Of a stretch of DNA of 64,000 nucleotides, positions 26,504 to 34,638 are shown one piece after another. The stretch comes from Sphingorhabdus lutea (GTDB taxonomy: Bacteria; Pseudomonadota; Alphaproteobacteria; Sphingomonadales; Sphingomonadaceae). Position 1 is the stretch's first letter. Each line of letters starts with the position of its first letter. Below the pieces are notes generated by a model that worked only from the letters and a program-made list of their open reading frames with translations, was not told the origin of the DNA and did no database searches. The DNA is taken from positions 1,230,501-1,294,500 of the forward strand of contig NZ_CP018154.1 of assembly GCF_001889025.1 (NCBI RefSeq). The letters run 5' to 3'. Both the position numbers and the translations under genes were made by a program.

Positions 26504-27163
26504 GCTGATTACTCCAAATACCGCGCATTTCATTATGAATGAATATTCCATTTTTCATGGTCCGGCCAAATGTGATCATTGGTCCAAATTGAACCTGACC
26601 ATATTGAACGGAATGTTCATTGTTAAATTTTTGCGGGGTATGATTATGTTGTATGCTCATATATTTAAACCATTTTCTGGTTGATATGGTTGAGCAAATG
26701 ATGTGAAAAATTTATAAAAATTTGTGTCTGCTATTGCGGTATCGCATGGTCTTTTCTGCCATGCCTTATCCATATTTGGATTGCCAATAATTGCATGGGG
26801 CAAGTTTCTTGCGCCGATGAAATCAGCTCCAACTATATAGGGGACATTATGCCGCATAAAGCATCAACCTAGATGGGCCATCATGATTGATGACCGGAAT
26901 TCGGATTCAATTAAGTTTTTTCAATTGAATATTGCGACGCTAGCACCGCAATGGATTTGGAGCAAGAGATTGTCATCAATGCGCATATTATTTTTTTATC
27001 AACAAGGCATAATCTACAAAATGTTGCAAAATATTTATCAAGCTTAAAGGCAATATTATTTGGCGCGATATTATATGGCTGGCTGGTCAATGTTAATGAT
27101 GGGCCAGAAATAGTGCGATCCAGTCAACTTGGTGGACCAGTAATATTGATGGGTCGGCGTTGA
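26504..27163. other. 660-bp gene-free region upstream of rne
   Basis: No convincing gene lies between rne and the RodZ-like gene. Short frames on both strands lack family features and ribosome binding sites. The region is AT-rich and holds two neighbouring dyads: ATTCAATT/AATTGAAT at 26905-26930 and ATTGCG/CGCAAT at 26931-26952. It most likely contains the rne promoter and a long 5' leader (minus strand). RNase E leaders elsewhere carry structures for feedback cleavage; that role here is inferred only. Confidence 0.5.
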
Positions 27164-28009
27164 TTATTGCGCAGGGGTTGCGGGCGGCGTGGCTGTGGGC
27201 GCAGCCGTTGCTGGCACAGCCGCTGCGCTTTCTTCCTCCGATGGCCGCGCCAATAGCGCCTTTGCACTAATCGGCAGATCAGAAACCGTGCGCTCTGCTG
27301 TGCCCAATGGGGCGACTTCTTTGCCGCCAATGGTCACGGTCAATAAATCTGGGCGTCCGGTTAATAATAATGGTTCTTTTGCTGTTGCTGGAATGGTAAA
27401 GCTTTCGCCCGCATTCATTTGCTTTTCAAAAATGCGCTCGCCCTCTTTTTCATAAATTCGCAGCCAAATTTCACCCTTTGCGGTAAACACAACTGGCCCT
27501 TCGGCGGTTGGTGCTGTTGCGACGGCCTGTTTTTGCTTTGGCGCGTTTGCGGGCGCTTCATTGCTGGCTTGTTCTGCGGGATAGTTGATGACATCCATTT
27601 GCGCGGTGCGCCAAATTAAAAATGCCGCCAATAGGACCGCCGCAATTCCAATTGCCGACCATGCCAGCCATTTTGGCGGGATTGTCGCGGAATCAACCTG
27701 CTCATAATGTTCCATTTGAGAGGCGCGGCTAACGATATTTTGTTCGTTCAATTCCTCTCTTATATCGCTGGCAAATTGGACCTCATCCAAATTTAACGCG
27801 CGGGCATATGCCTTCACAAAACCGACAATATAGGTAATGCCGGGCAAGGCGGAAAAGTCAGAAGCCTCCAGCGAAAGTATATGGCGTTTGGGGATTCGCG
27901 TTTTTTCGGCAATTTTATTAAGATCAAAATCCTGCAGCTGGCGTTCATCTTTCAAACGCTCGCCAACGGTTTTTAATTTAATTTCATTATTTTCTGCTTC
28001 TTCGCTCAC
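27164..28009 (-). CDS. RodZ-like helix-turn-helix membrane protein
   Basis: A 281-residue single-pass membrane protein. The N-terminal cytoplasmic HTH domain (residues about 12-90) has VGERLKDERQLQDFDLNKIAEKTRI (quoted in part) and YIVGFVKAYARAL, as in RodZ. One membrane helix (about residues 125-144, WLAWSAIGIAAVLLAAFLIW) follows. The periplasmic DUF4115-like domain has EIWLRIYEKEGERIFEKQM and LLLTGRPDLLTVTIGGKEV. The C-terminus is Ala/Pro/Thr-rich. RodZ links MreB to the cell-wall synthesis machinery; here the domain order matches, but the protein could be a divergent member with another role. Confidence 0.85.
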   Translation of the reverse strand: MSEEAENNEIKLKTVGERLKDERQLQDFDLNKIAEKTRIPKRHILSLEASDFSALPGITYIVGFVKAYARALNLDEVQFASDIREELNEQNIVSRASQMEHYEQVDSATIPPKWLAWSAIGIAAVLLAAFLIWRTAQMDVINYPAEQASNEAPANAPKQKQAVATAPTAEGPVVFTAKGEIWLRIYEKEGERIFEKQMNAGESFTIPATAKEPLLLTGRPDLLTVTIGGKEVAPLGTAERTVSDLPISAKALLARPSEEESAAAVPATAAPTATPPATPAQ

Positions 28010-28149
28010 CTAAAAACTCCACGACCCCAAATGGCATTCATGCCTATTTTCCCTGTTTTTACATTCATTGCTGGCTGCAACCACTTTGTCAATGTGGATA
28101 TATGGTGGAGGCAGTCTAAATAATGTAAAAAATATGACCTCAATATGAT

Positions 28150-30417
28150 TTAATCCAAATCGACGCCATGTTCTTCTGCCCATTTTTCCAGCTCTGGCCG
28201 TAAATTGGGGCAGGGGGATTTTAACAATTCCTGCATCTTTGCCTCAATTTTCGGGATGTCAGTTGAAATGACCAGGCTTTTTATCGATCCAATTGCCGCA
28301 GGGGTAATGGATAATTTGCGCACGCCAATGCCCAATAATGCCAATGCCTCCAACCGTCGGCCACCCATTTCACCGCAAATGCTAACATCCACATCATGGG
28401 CAATACATTCTTTTACCACACGGTTTAAAAAACGCATAATTGCAAGGCTTAACCAATCATAACGTTCCGCCAATCGTGGATGTGCGCGGTCGGCGGCGAA
28501 TAAAAACTGGGTCAAATCATTGGTGCCAATGGAAATAAAATCAACCTTTGGTAATAATATGTCCAACATGTCGGCCAATGCGGGTACTTCCAACATCACG
28601 CCATAGCGTATCTTGCTGGGGGGTTGCTTGCCCCTTTTCTTTAACAGCGCCAATTGATCATCAAAAACCTGTTTTGCCTCATCAAATTCCCATGGCTCTG
28701 CAATCATGGGAAACATTACTTGTAATAATTTTCCCGGCGATGCTTCCAATAATGATTGGGCCTGCGCCTTCATCAACCCACCATGGTCAAGGGCAAGGCG
28801 CACCGCGCGCCATCCCATTGCGGGATTTTCCTCATCCTGCCCGCGATTTTGCAGATAGGGTAGTGCCTTATCCCCGCCAACATCAATGGTGCGAAAAATA
28901 ACTGGTTTATTGCCTGCCACATCCAAAACATCGCGGTAAAAACGAATTTGTTGTTCACGGCGGGGCAGAGTGGCGGAGACAAGAAATTGAAATTCGGTCC
29001 GGAATAATCCTATGCCATCCGCGCCTGTGGTGGTTATGGAGGAGACATCATCGCGCAGGCCGGCATTGATCATCAAATTGATGCGTGTGCCATCAATGCT
29101 AATCGGTTCAATATTGCGCATAGAGGCAAATTTTGCCTTTTGCTCTTTTTTCAGGTCCAGCTCATGTTGGAATGCTTCAATCGCTGCGCCGCTGGGCCGG
29201 ATGATGACATTTTTTTGATCTACATTAAGCAGCAACATGTCATTTTCGCGAATTTGCCCGCGAATAGAGCCAATGCGCCCCAATACTGGAATGCCCATTG
29301 CGCGCGCCACAATGGTAACATGCGCGGTTAATGAACCTTCTTCCAATATCACGCCGCGTAAACGCCGCCTATCATATTCCAACAGCTCCGCCGGCCCCAA
29401 ATTACGGGCCACCAATATGGAATCTTCGTTTAAGCCAAGCTGCGCCGCCGTGGACATTTGGCCCGAAACAATACGCAGCAACCTGTTGGACAAATCCTCC
29501 AAATCATGCATGCGTTCGGCCAATAATGGGTCATCAATTTGCCGCATCCGCATTCGGGTGCGTTGTTGCACATGTTCAATCGCAGCCTCAGCGGTCAGAC
29601 CGCTGTCAATTGCTTTGTTAATGCGTCTTGACCAGCCCTCATCATAAGCGAACATTTTATATGCGGCGAAAATTTCAACATGCTCGCCCGCATTGCCAAA
29701 TTCGGCCTGATTGGCCAATTGTTCAATTTGGTCGCGCATTTTGGTAAAGGCGGTGTAAACACGTTGGCGTTCAACCTCCACATCCTCTGCCAGAACATGT
29801 TCAATTCGAATATTGGGTTCGTGGAAAATAGCTTTGCCCAATGCAACGCCCTTTACCAATGGCAAGCCGTTGGCAACGGCGGTGGATTGGTCCATTTGCG
29901 CATCATCACTGCCATCAATTAAACCAGCCCCGGCGATAAGTTCGGACATCACCATCGCCACTGTTTGCAGCGTTTCAATCTCTACATCTTCATATTTACG
30001 TGGTTCGGCATGTTGCACCGACAAAACGCCAACCGCTCTTTCCGCGCGAATAATGGGGACGCCGGCAAAGCTGTGAAATTTTTCTTCGCCCGTTTCGGGT
30101 TTATAGGCAAAGCGGGGATGGGTCGCTGCCTCATCAAGGTTTAACGTCTCGACATCCTTGGCAATTGACCCGACAAGACCTTCGCCAAGAGCAAGGCGGG
30201 TGACGTGCACAGCCTCTTGATTAAGGCCGCGCGTTGCAAATAATTCCAACATCCCTTCACGGCGCAAATAAATGGAGCAAACCTCGCTTTGCAATGTTTC
30301 GCCAATAATATCGACGATCATATTTAATTTGGTTTGCGCGCCGCGCTTTGACGCCATTAAGTCATGCAGGTTGGTCAATATAGTGCGAGAAGATTGGGAT
30401 ACGATATTCATAGCCAC
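28150..30417 (-). CDS. ptsP: Phosphoenolpyruvate-protein phosphotransferase PtsP (EI-Ntr)
   Basis: First enzyme of the nitrogen-type PTS, which passes phosphate from PEP to NPr and then to EIIA-Ntr in a regulatory, non-transport relay. The 755-residue protein has an N-terminal GAF domain (residues about 20-165), then the EI N-terminal domain with the active-site His in SLTAHVTIVARAMGIPVLG, then the PEP-binding barrel (GIGLFRTEFQFL, VMFPMIAEPWEF, FISIGTNDLTQFLFAADR, and the CGEMGG loop). Residue order and length fit EI-Ntr. The other Ntr genes are not in this window. The gene is single, read away from the DUF465 pair. Confidence 0.95.
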   Translation of the reverse strand: MAMNIVSQSSRTILTNLHDLMASKRGAQTKLNMIVDIIGETLQSEVCSIYLRREGMLELFATRGLNQEAVHVTRLALGEGLVGSIAKDVETLNLDEAATHPRFAYKPETGEEKFHSFAGVPIIRAERAVGVLSVQHAEPRKYEDVEIETLQTVAMVMSELIAGAGLIDGSDDAQMDQSTAVANGLPLVKGVALGKAIFHEPNIRIEHVLAEDVEVERQRVYTAFTKMRDQIEQLANQAEFGNAGEHVEIFAAYKMFAYDEGWSRRINKAIDSGLTAEAAIEHVQQRTRMRMRQIDDPLLAERMHDLEDLSNRLLRIVSGQMSTAAQLGLNEDSILVARNLGPAELLEYDRRRLRGVILEEGSLTAHVTIVARAMGIPVLGRIGSIRGQIRENDMLLLNVDQKNVIIRPSGAAIEAFQHELDLKKEQKAKFASMRNIEPISIDGTRINLMINAGLRDDVSSITTTGADGIGLFRTEFQFLVSATLPRREQQIRFYRDVLDVAGNKPVIFRTIDVGGDKALPYLQNRGQDEENPAMGWRAVRLALDHGGLMKAQAQSLLEASPGKLLQVMFPMIAEPWEFDEAKQVFDDQLALLKKRGKQPPSKIRYGVMLEVPALADMLDILLPKVDFISIGTNDLTQFLFAADRAHPRLAERYDWLSLAIMRFLNRVVKECIAHDVDVSICGEMGGRRLEALALLGIGVRKLSITPAAIGSIKSLVISTDIPKIEAKMQELLKSPCPNLRPELEKWAEEHGVDLD

Positions 30418-30540
30418 ATGCTATCAGAATATATCATGATAGGCGAGATATAAACTTTCACCATATCCCAATATTTTGTTTCGCAATTTATTTTAATTAT
30501 TAATAGGTTTCAGCCTATTATATAAAAATAAGACGGCAGA

Positions 30541-30705
30541 CTATGCCAAGCTATGCTGCCTCATTTCTTCTTTAATCTTCAACTTCATCTTCTTAATCTT
30601 GTTAATAATGCCCATATCGGGAAATGGTCGATTAGCCTCTTGATCCAACTTATGTTGTAAATCTTCATGTTTCGTTTTCAGCGCGGACATATGGCTATTG
30701 TTCAT
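30541..30705 (-). CDS. DUF465/YdcH-family small protein
   Basis: A 54-residue coiled, charged protein starting MNNSHMSALKTKHEDLQHKL and continuing QEANRPFPDMGIINKIKKMKLKIKEEM. The pattern of a first helix, a Pro/Asp turn and a Lys-rich second helix (KIKKMKLKIKEE) is that of the DUF465/YdcH family, found throughout alphaproteobacteria; function is unknown. AAGGAG lies nine bases before the ATG, which confirms the start. A second DUF465 gene lies divergently 312 bases away. Confidence 0.88.
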   Translation of the reverse strand: MNNSHMSALKTKHEDLQHKLDQEANRPFPDMGIINKIKKMKLKIKEEMRQHSLA

Positions 30706-31017
30706 TTCCTCATTCTCCTTGTTGATATTTAAAGCATTTTTCTTTCTTTAACCGACATAAATTATCAATAATTGATGATATTTATAATTTATAATCTTAC
30801 ATTCGCATAACGGCAATTTATATGCATTATTTAAGCTATAATAATAAATGAAATTTGGCAAATGACATATAAAATTTAATCCTAAATGGTTGTATTCATG
30901 GTTAATAGATTATTACAAATGATAGGACAAATTTGTCTTCATGCTGATTATAAGAAATATTATACATTCTGATAAAATTTAAGATGTGATTATCATTTCC
31001 TATGCTATATAAATTTT
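30706..31017. other. AT-rich divergent intergenic region
   Basis: 312 bases between two divergent DUF465 genes. It is very AT-rich with many TATA- and TTTA-type stretches, and presumably carries both promoters. No RNA gene, repeat or clear operator could be identified. An imperfect TATGCTATATAAAT motif lies just before the plus-strand gene. Confidence 0.5.
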
Positions 31018-31215
31018 ATGAATGATGATGGCCTTGTTAAATTATTAAATATCAAGAAAATGGAGCATCGCGACCTTGATGACGCGATTAATGCGTTACA
31101 GGAACGTGTCGATAGCGATCAAATGCAGGTGGCGCGGTTTAAACGAAAAAAATTATTATTAAAGGATGAGATTGCGCGGCTGGAGGATCAGCTTATCCCG
31201 GATATTATCGCCTGA
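31018..31215 (+). CDS. DUF465/YdcH-family small protein (second copy)
   Basis: A 65-residue charged helical protein. The core MEHRDLDDAINALQERVDSDQ followed by MQVARFKRKKLLLKDEIARL is a textbook DUF465 sequence (LKRxKLxLKDEIxxL). The first ATG at 31018 lacks a clear Shine-Dalgarno; an inner ATG before EHRD is a possible alternative and would give 51 residues. Divergent from the other DUF465 gene; the two proteins share the fold pattern but not close sequence. Function unknown. Confidence 0.85.
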   Translation: MNDDGLVKLLNIKKMEHRDLDDAINALQERVDSDQMQVARFKRKKLLLKDEIARLEDQLIPDIIA

Positions 31216-31337
31216 TTATAATAAAATTCTTTGTTAATATTTACATATATCGCGTCTCAAACCGAAACATTTATCAACCAAATTATCGTTAACCATCATT
31301 TACCCTATATTTAGCATAATAATATTGGCATATAAAA

Positions 31338-31856
31338 ATGATGCAGCAAGATATTAACTCATCCAACCACCAAATCGCCAAGCATCAAATGACGGCGAAG
31401 CTTGTCGACAGTTTATATACAGAGGCTATGTTGCTTGCCGATGAGGCGCGTTCCTATTTTGATCAATATCGACATAGTGATGATGTCCCTGCATTTTTAT
31501 CGGTTTCTTTTTCATGTGAATCATTAAAGGTCACGACCCGCTTAATGCATGTTATTGCATGGTTGTTAAACCAAAAGGCATATTTTGCCGGTGAATTTGA
31601 GACTGAAAAATCAGCATTTAATTTTGCAGAAAAAGAAAAGAAAAATGCGCCGCCGCATTTTGACCTTGGCCATGCCGCGCCAAGTGATGAGGCCGTGATT
31701 GTGCAATTTCCCCAAGAGGCGCAATCGATTATCACATCAAGTATTGATCTATATAATCGTTTGTCACGGTTAAGCGACCAGCTTGCCGGGGCAATTGTTG
31801 CTGAAAATCGCCCCGCGCCGCATTTGATGGTCGAAAAACTAAGATCGTCGTTCTGA
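31338..31856 (+). CDS. rcdA: DUF1465 protein, RcdA-like adaptor
   Basis: A 172-residue helical protein of the DUF1465 family, which includes Caulobacter RcdA, a ClpXP adaptor that works with CpdR and PopA to control degradation of CtrA and other cell-cycle substrates. Typical segments are LVDSLYTEAMLLADEARSYFD, SCESLKVTTRLMHVIAWLLNQKAYFAGE (quoted in part), and FPQEAQSIITSSIDLYNRLSRL. Length matches the family. The C-terminus is a short disordered tail. Whether it acts in CtrA turnover in this organism is inferred from the family. Confidence 0.82.
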   Translation: MMQQDINSSNHQIAKHQMTAKLVDSLYTEAMLLADEARSYFDQYRHSDDVPAFLSVSFSCESLKVTTRLMHVIAWLLNQKAYFAGEFETEKSAFNFAEKEKKNAPPHFDLGHAAPSDEAVIVQFPQEAQSIITSSIDLYNRLSRLSDQLAGAIVAENRPAPHLMVEKLRSSF

Positions 31857-32051
31857 ACATTGCTGCTTTAAGAATTAAACTTTATCAATCGCACAATAAA
31901 TATTGGTGGGTTGATTTGGATAATTGCAAAAAATAATCCATCACAATGGTGAATTTGGTGGCGCTTGCTGCTTATCTTTGTATGATATTATTGTTCATCA
32001 TGGTGAAAACAGGCCATGCTATATGGCTATATGCAAGTTTATCGAGAGTTA

Positions 32052-34637
32052 ATGTTCAGGAAATTTCATAATAATGGCAAAAATGACGCTCAATTGGGCG
32101 GCCATTATCTTCATCTATCTTGTTCATTATTTTCACTTTCGGTATTTTTTATTGCCAACCCAGCTTTTGCAAATACATATATCGTCAATAATATATCTTC
32201 GCCGTCAAAGCACTTTATTGCCACAACGCAAAGCGCGGTAAATTTAACGCAAAGCGGAACAAATAAGTCACTAGGCACGTCAAATTTAACGCAGGTGAAT
32301 AATCCAGAAATAAAAATAGAGGCCGAACCCGTCCCCGAAAAATTGGCGGAGGAATTTGACGATATTGCCCCATTGGATATAGGTGAATTTACCGATGCGG
32401 CCTTTGAAAAAGGGTTCGAAGATATTGATGAAAATACCCCTTTGGAGGGGATGGATGAAATCGCGCTGCCATGGCCCAGCTTAACCAATCCCAAAAAAGA
32501 ACAGGAAAAGGTTGAACTTGCCACTGCGGCAGATAAAATTGATGGCGATATTGCGGGCAATGATGCGCTGGTCAATGGCTCGTCAGCAATTGAAGTGCCG
32601 GCCAATGACGCGCTGGTCAATGATGCGCTGGTCAATGCTGACACAGATAATTTTAAGGAAGAAATTGGCCTATATAGCGATGCGCAATTGGCCGAGATAT
32701 TGGCACAGGATGACCGAGAGTTGGCGCAATTTGATGCTGAGACAAGAAATCTTGCCGCAGGACAAATGCAAGCGGACGGCATGGTAGCAGAAACGCCGCA
32801 AATTGCAGTTTCGGGTAATAATCAAGGGCAGATTGCCGTGGAGGGTGCGGGCGATGTCATCGCCTTATTTGACGAGGCACGGACGGATTTCACCCCGCCA
32901 ATTCCCGATGCCGACGGATTATATAATTATAAAATTGCCATTGCTGGTTTCCCTGAATTGGAAGGGGAGCAGAAAATGCGATTTGACTCGCTTTCCGAAT
33001 TAAAATTGCGCGAGGGTCAGCCAGCAAATATCGATATTATTTCAAATCGCGCTCAGGCGGATCGAAAGTTAATCGACCAATTGGCACGGATTGAGGGATA
33101 TTATGACAATCAATCCGAATTTATTATCCGTGCTGGCGATGTGCCGGGCAGCGCGATTGTTCAAATAAACACTGAATTGGGTCCATTATACCGCGTGCGC
33201 AGGGTGGAGCTAAATGGGCTTGCCAAATATAATGATGATTCAGACATGCTGCGCGCATCCTTTACCATGAACCCCGGTGATCCGTTAAATAGCGATAAAT
33301 TGCTTCTTGCTATGGCAAATTTAACAACCACTTTATTGGAAAGCGGTTATCCATTTTCTAAAGTGGGCCGGGAGTCCATCATTGTTGATCATGCCAGCGT
33401 TTCGGGCGATGTGACATTGGATGTCGATTCCAATGGCCGTTATAATTTTGGTAAAATTATTGTTACAAATAATCGCCCATTTGATGCGGGACATTTAAAC
33501 CGTTTGGCGCGTTTCCAAAATGGCGATCTTTATAAAGAATCGCTGGTTTCCGATTTGAAACAGGCGATTTTTTCCACCGCGCTTGCATCTTCGGTGACGG
33601 TGACGCCGACCAAATCAGATAATAATAAACAAGAAGTCGATTTGGTGGTCAATATTAACGAAGCACCGCCACGCAGCATTGCCGGAGAATTTGGATATAA
33701 TAGCGGCGAGGGGATAAGAGTAGAGGGCAGTTGGGAACATCGCAATTTCTTTCCACCAGAAGGCGCGATACGATTTGGCGCGATTTTGGGAACAAAGGAA
33801 CAGGGTGGCAATATATTATATCGGCGGAATAATTTTTTGGGCAGGGACCGAATTTTTACCGCGCAGTTTAAGGCTTTGCACGAAAATCGAAGCGCATATG
33901 ATGCGCGGACATTATCGCTTTCGGCAAATTTTGAAAGTAAATCGACCATATTTTTCCAAAAACCATGGACATGGTTTGGCGGGGCTGAATATTTATTAAC
34001 CGATGAAAAAGCAACTTTTGACAATGTGGTTACGCGGCAATTATTCAATGTGGGGGCCCTGCCATTTGGTATTTTTTATGATGGCAGCGATAATTTATTA
34101 GACCCCAGCAAGGGTTTCAGATTGGGCGCGCGCCTGTCGCCGGAAATATCATTGGGCAATGGCACAAATATTTATGCGCGGGTGCAATTGGATGCGAGTG
34201 TTTATCAAAAAGTCACCGATAATATCGTCCTTGCCGGACGCAGCAGGGTTGCAACAATCAGCGGCGCGACAATAAACCAAATTGCTCCATCGCGCCGTTA
34301 TTATGCCGGTGGCGGCGGATCGGTTCGCGGATTTGCGTTTCAAAAAATTGGACCGGTTGATAGTTTGGGCGATCCCACGGGCGGGCGCGGTTTAATGGAG
34401 TTTTCGTTGGAAAGCCGCATAAAATTTGGCAATTTTGGTATCGTCCCCTTTGTCGATGTCGGATCGGTTAGTGATAGCAGCCTGCCCGATTTTAATGACC
34501 TTCGCGTTGGTGTGGGCATTGGCGGCAGATATTATAGCAGCTTTGGTCCTATTGCTGTGGACATTGGCACGCCGATAAACCGCCGCACAGGGGAAAGCCG
34601 CATAGCGATATCCATTTCATTGGGTCAGGCATTTTAA
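32052..34637 (+). CDS. tamA: Outer membrane assembly protein TamA (BamA family)
   Basis: Omp85-family outer membrane protein that works with TamB in envelope assembly. The N-terminus is a signal peptide (about 40 residues, ending near NPAFA). An acidic low-complexity region of some 230 residues follows, including the near-repeat NDALVNDALVNAD. Next come POTRA domains (from about residue 280, e.g. LREGQPANIDIISNRAQADRK, RVRRVELNGLAKY) and a 16-strand barrel with YYAGGGGSVRGFAFQKIGP and a terminal Phe, as usual in outer membrane barrels. The start at 32052 is preceded by GAGAG; an earlier ATG at 32016 is possible. The long N-terminal insert is unusual. Confidence 0.92.
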   Translation: MFRKFHNNGKNDAQLGGHYLHLSCSLFSLSVFFIANPAFANTYIVNNISSPSKHFIATTQSAVNLTQSGTNKSLGTSNLTQVNNPEIKIEAEPVPEKLAEEFDDIAPLDIGEFTDAAFEKGFEDIDENTPLEGMDEIALPWPSLTNPKKEQEKVELATAADKIDGDIAGNDALVNGSSAIEVPANDALVNDALVNADTDNFKEEIGLYSDAQLAEILAQDDRELAQFDAETRNLAAGQMQADGMVAETPQIAVSGNNQGQIAVEGAGDVIALFDEARTDFTPPIPDADGLYNYKIAIAGFPELEGEQKMRFDSLSELKLREGQPANIDIISNRAQADRKLIDQLARIEGYYDNQSEFIIRAGDVPGSAIVQINTELGPLYRVRRVELNGLAKYNDDSDMLRASFTMNPGDPLNSDKLLLAMANLTTTLLESGYPFSKVGRESIIVDHASVSGDVTLDVDSNGRYNFGKIIVTNNRPFDAGHLNRLARFQNGDLYKESLVSDLKQAIFSTALASSVTVTPTKSDNNKQEVDLVVNINEAPPRSIAGEFGYNSGEGIRVEGSWEHRNFFPPEGAIRFGAILGTKEQGGNILYRRNNFLGRDRIFTAQFKALHENRSAYDARTLSLSANFESKSTIFFQKPWTWFGGAEYLLTDEKATFDNVVTRQLFNVGALPFGIFYDGSDNLLDPSKGFRLGARLSPEISLGNGTNIYARVQLDASVYQKVTDNIVLAGRSRVATISGATINQIAPSRRYYAGGGGSVRGFAFQKIGPVDSLGDPTGGRGLMEFSLESRIKFGNFGIVPFVDVGSVSDSSLPDFNDLRVGVGIGGRYYSSFGPIAVDIGTPINRRTGESRIAISISLGQAF

Positions 34638-34638
34638 C

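Noticed and set aside
26951-27163. 70-codon plus-strand frame between rne and the RodZ-like gene
   Set aside because: No ribosome site and no recognisable pattern; the mildly hydrophobic middle is expected by chance in AT-rich DNA.
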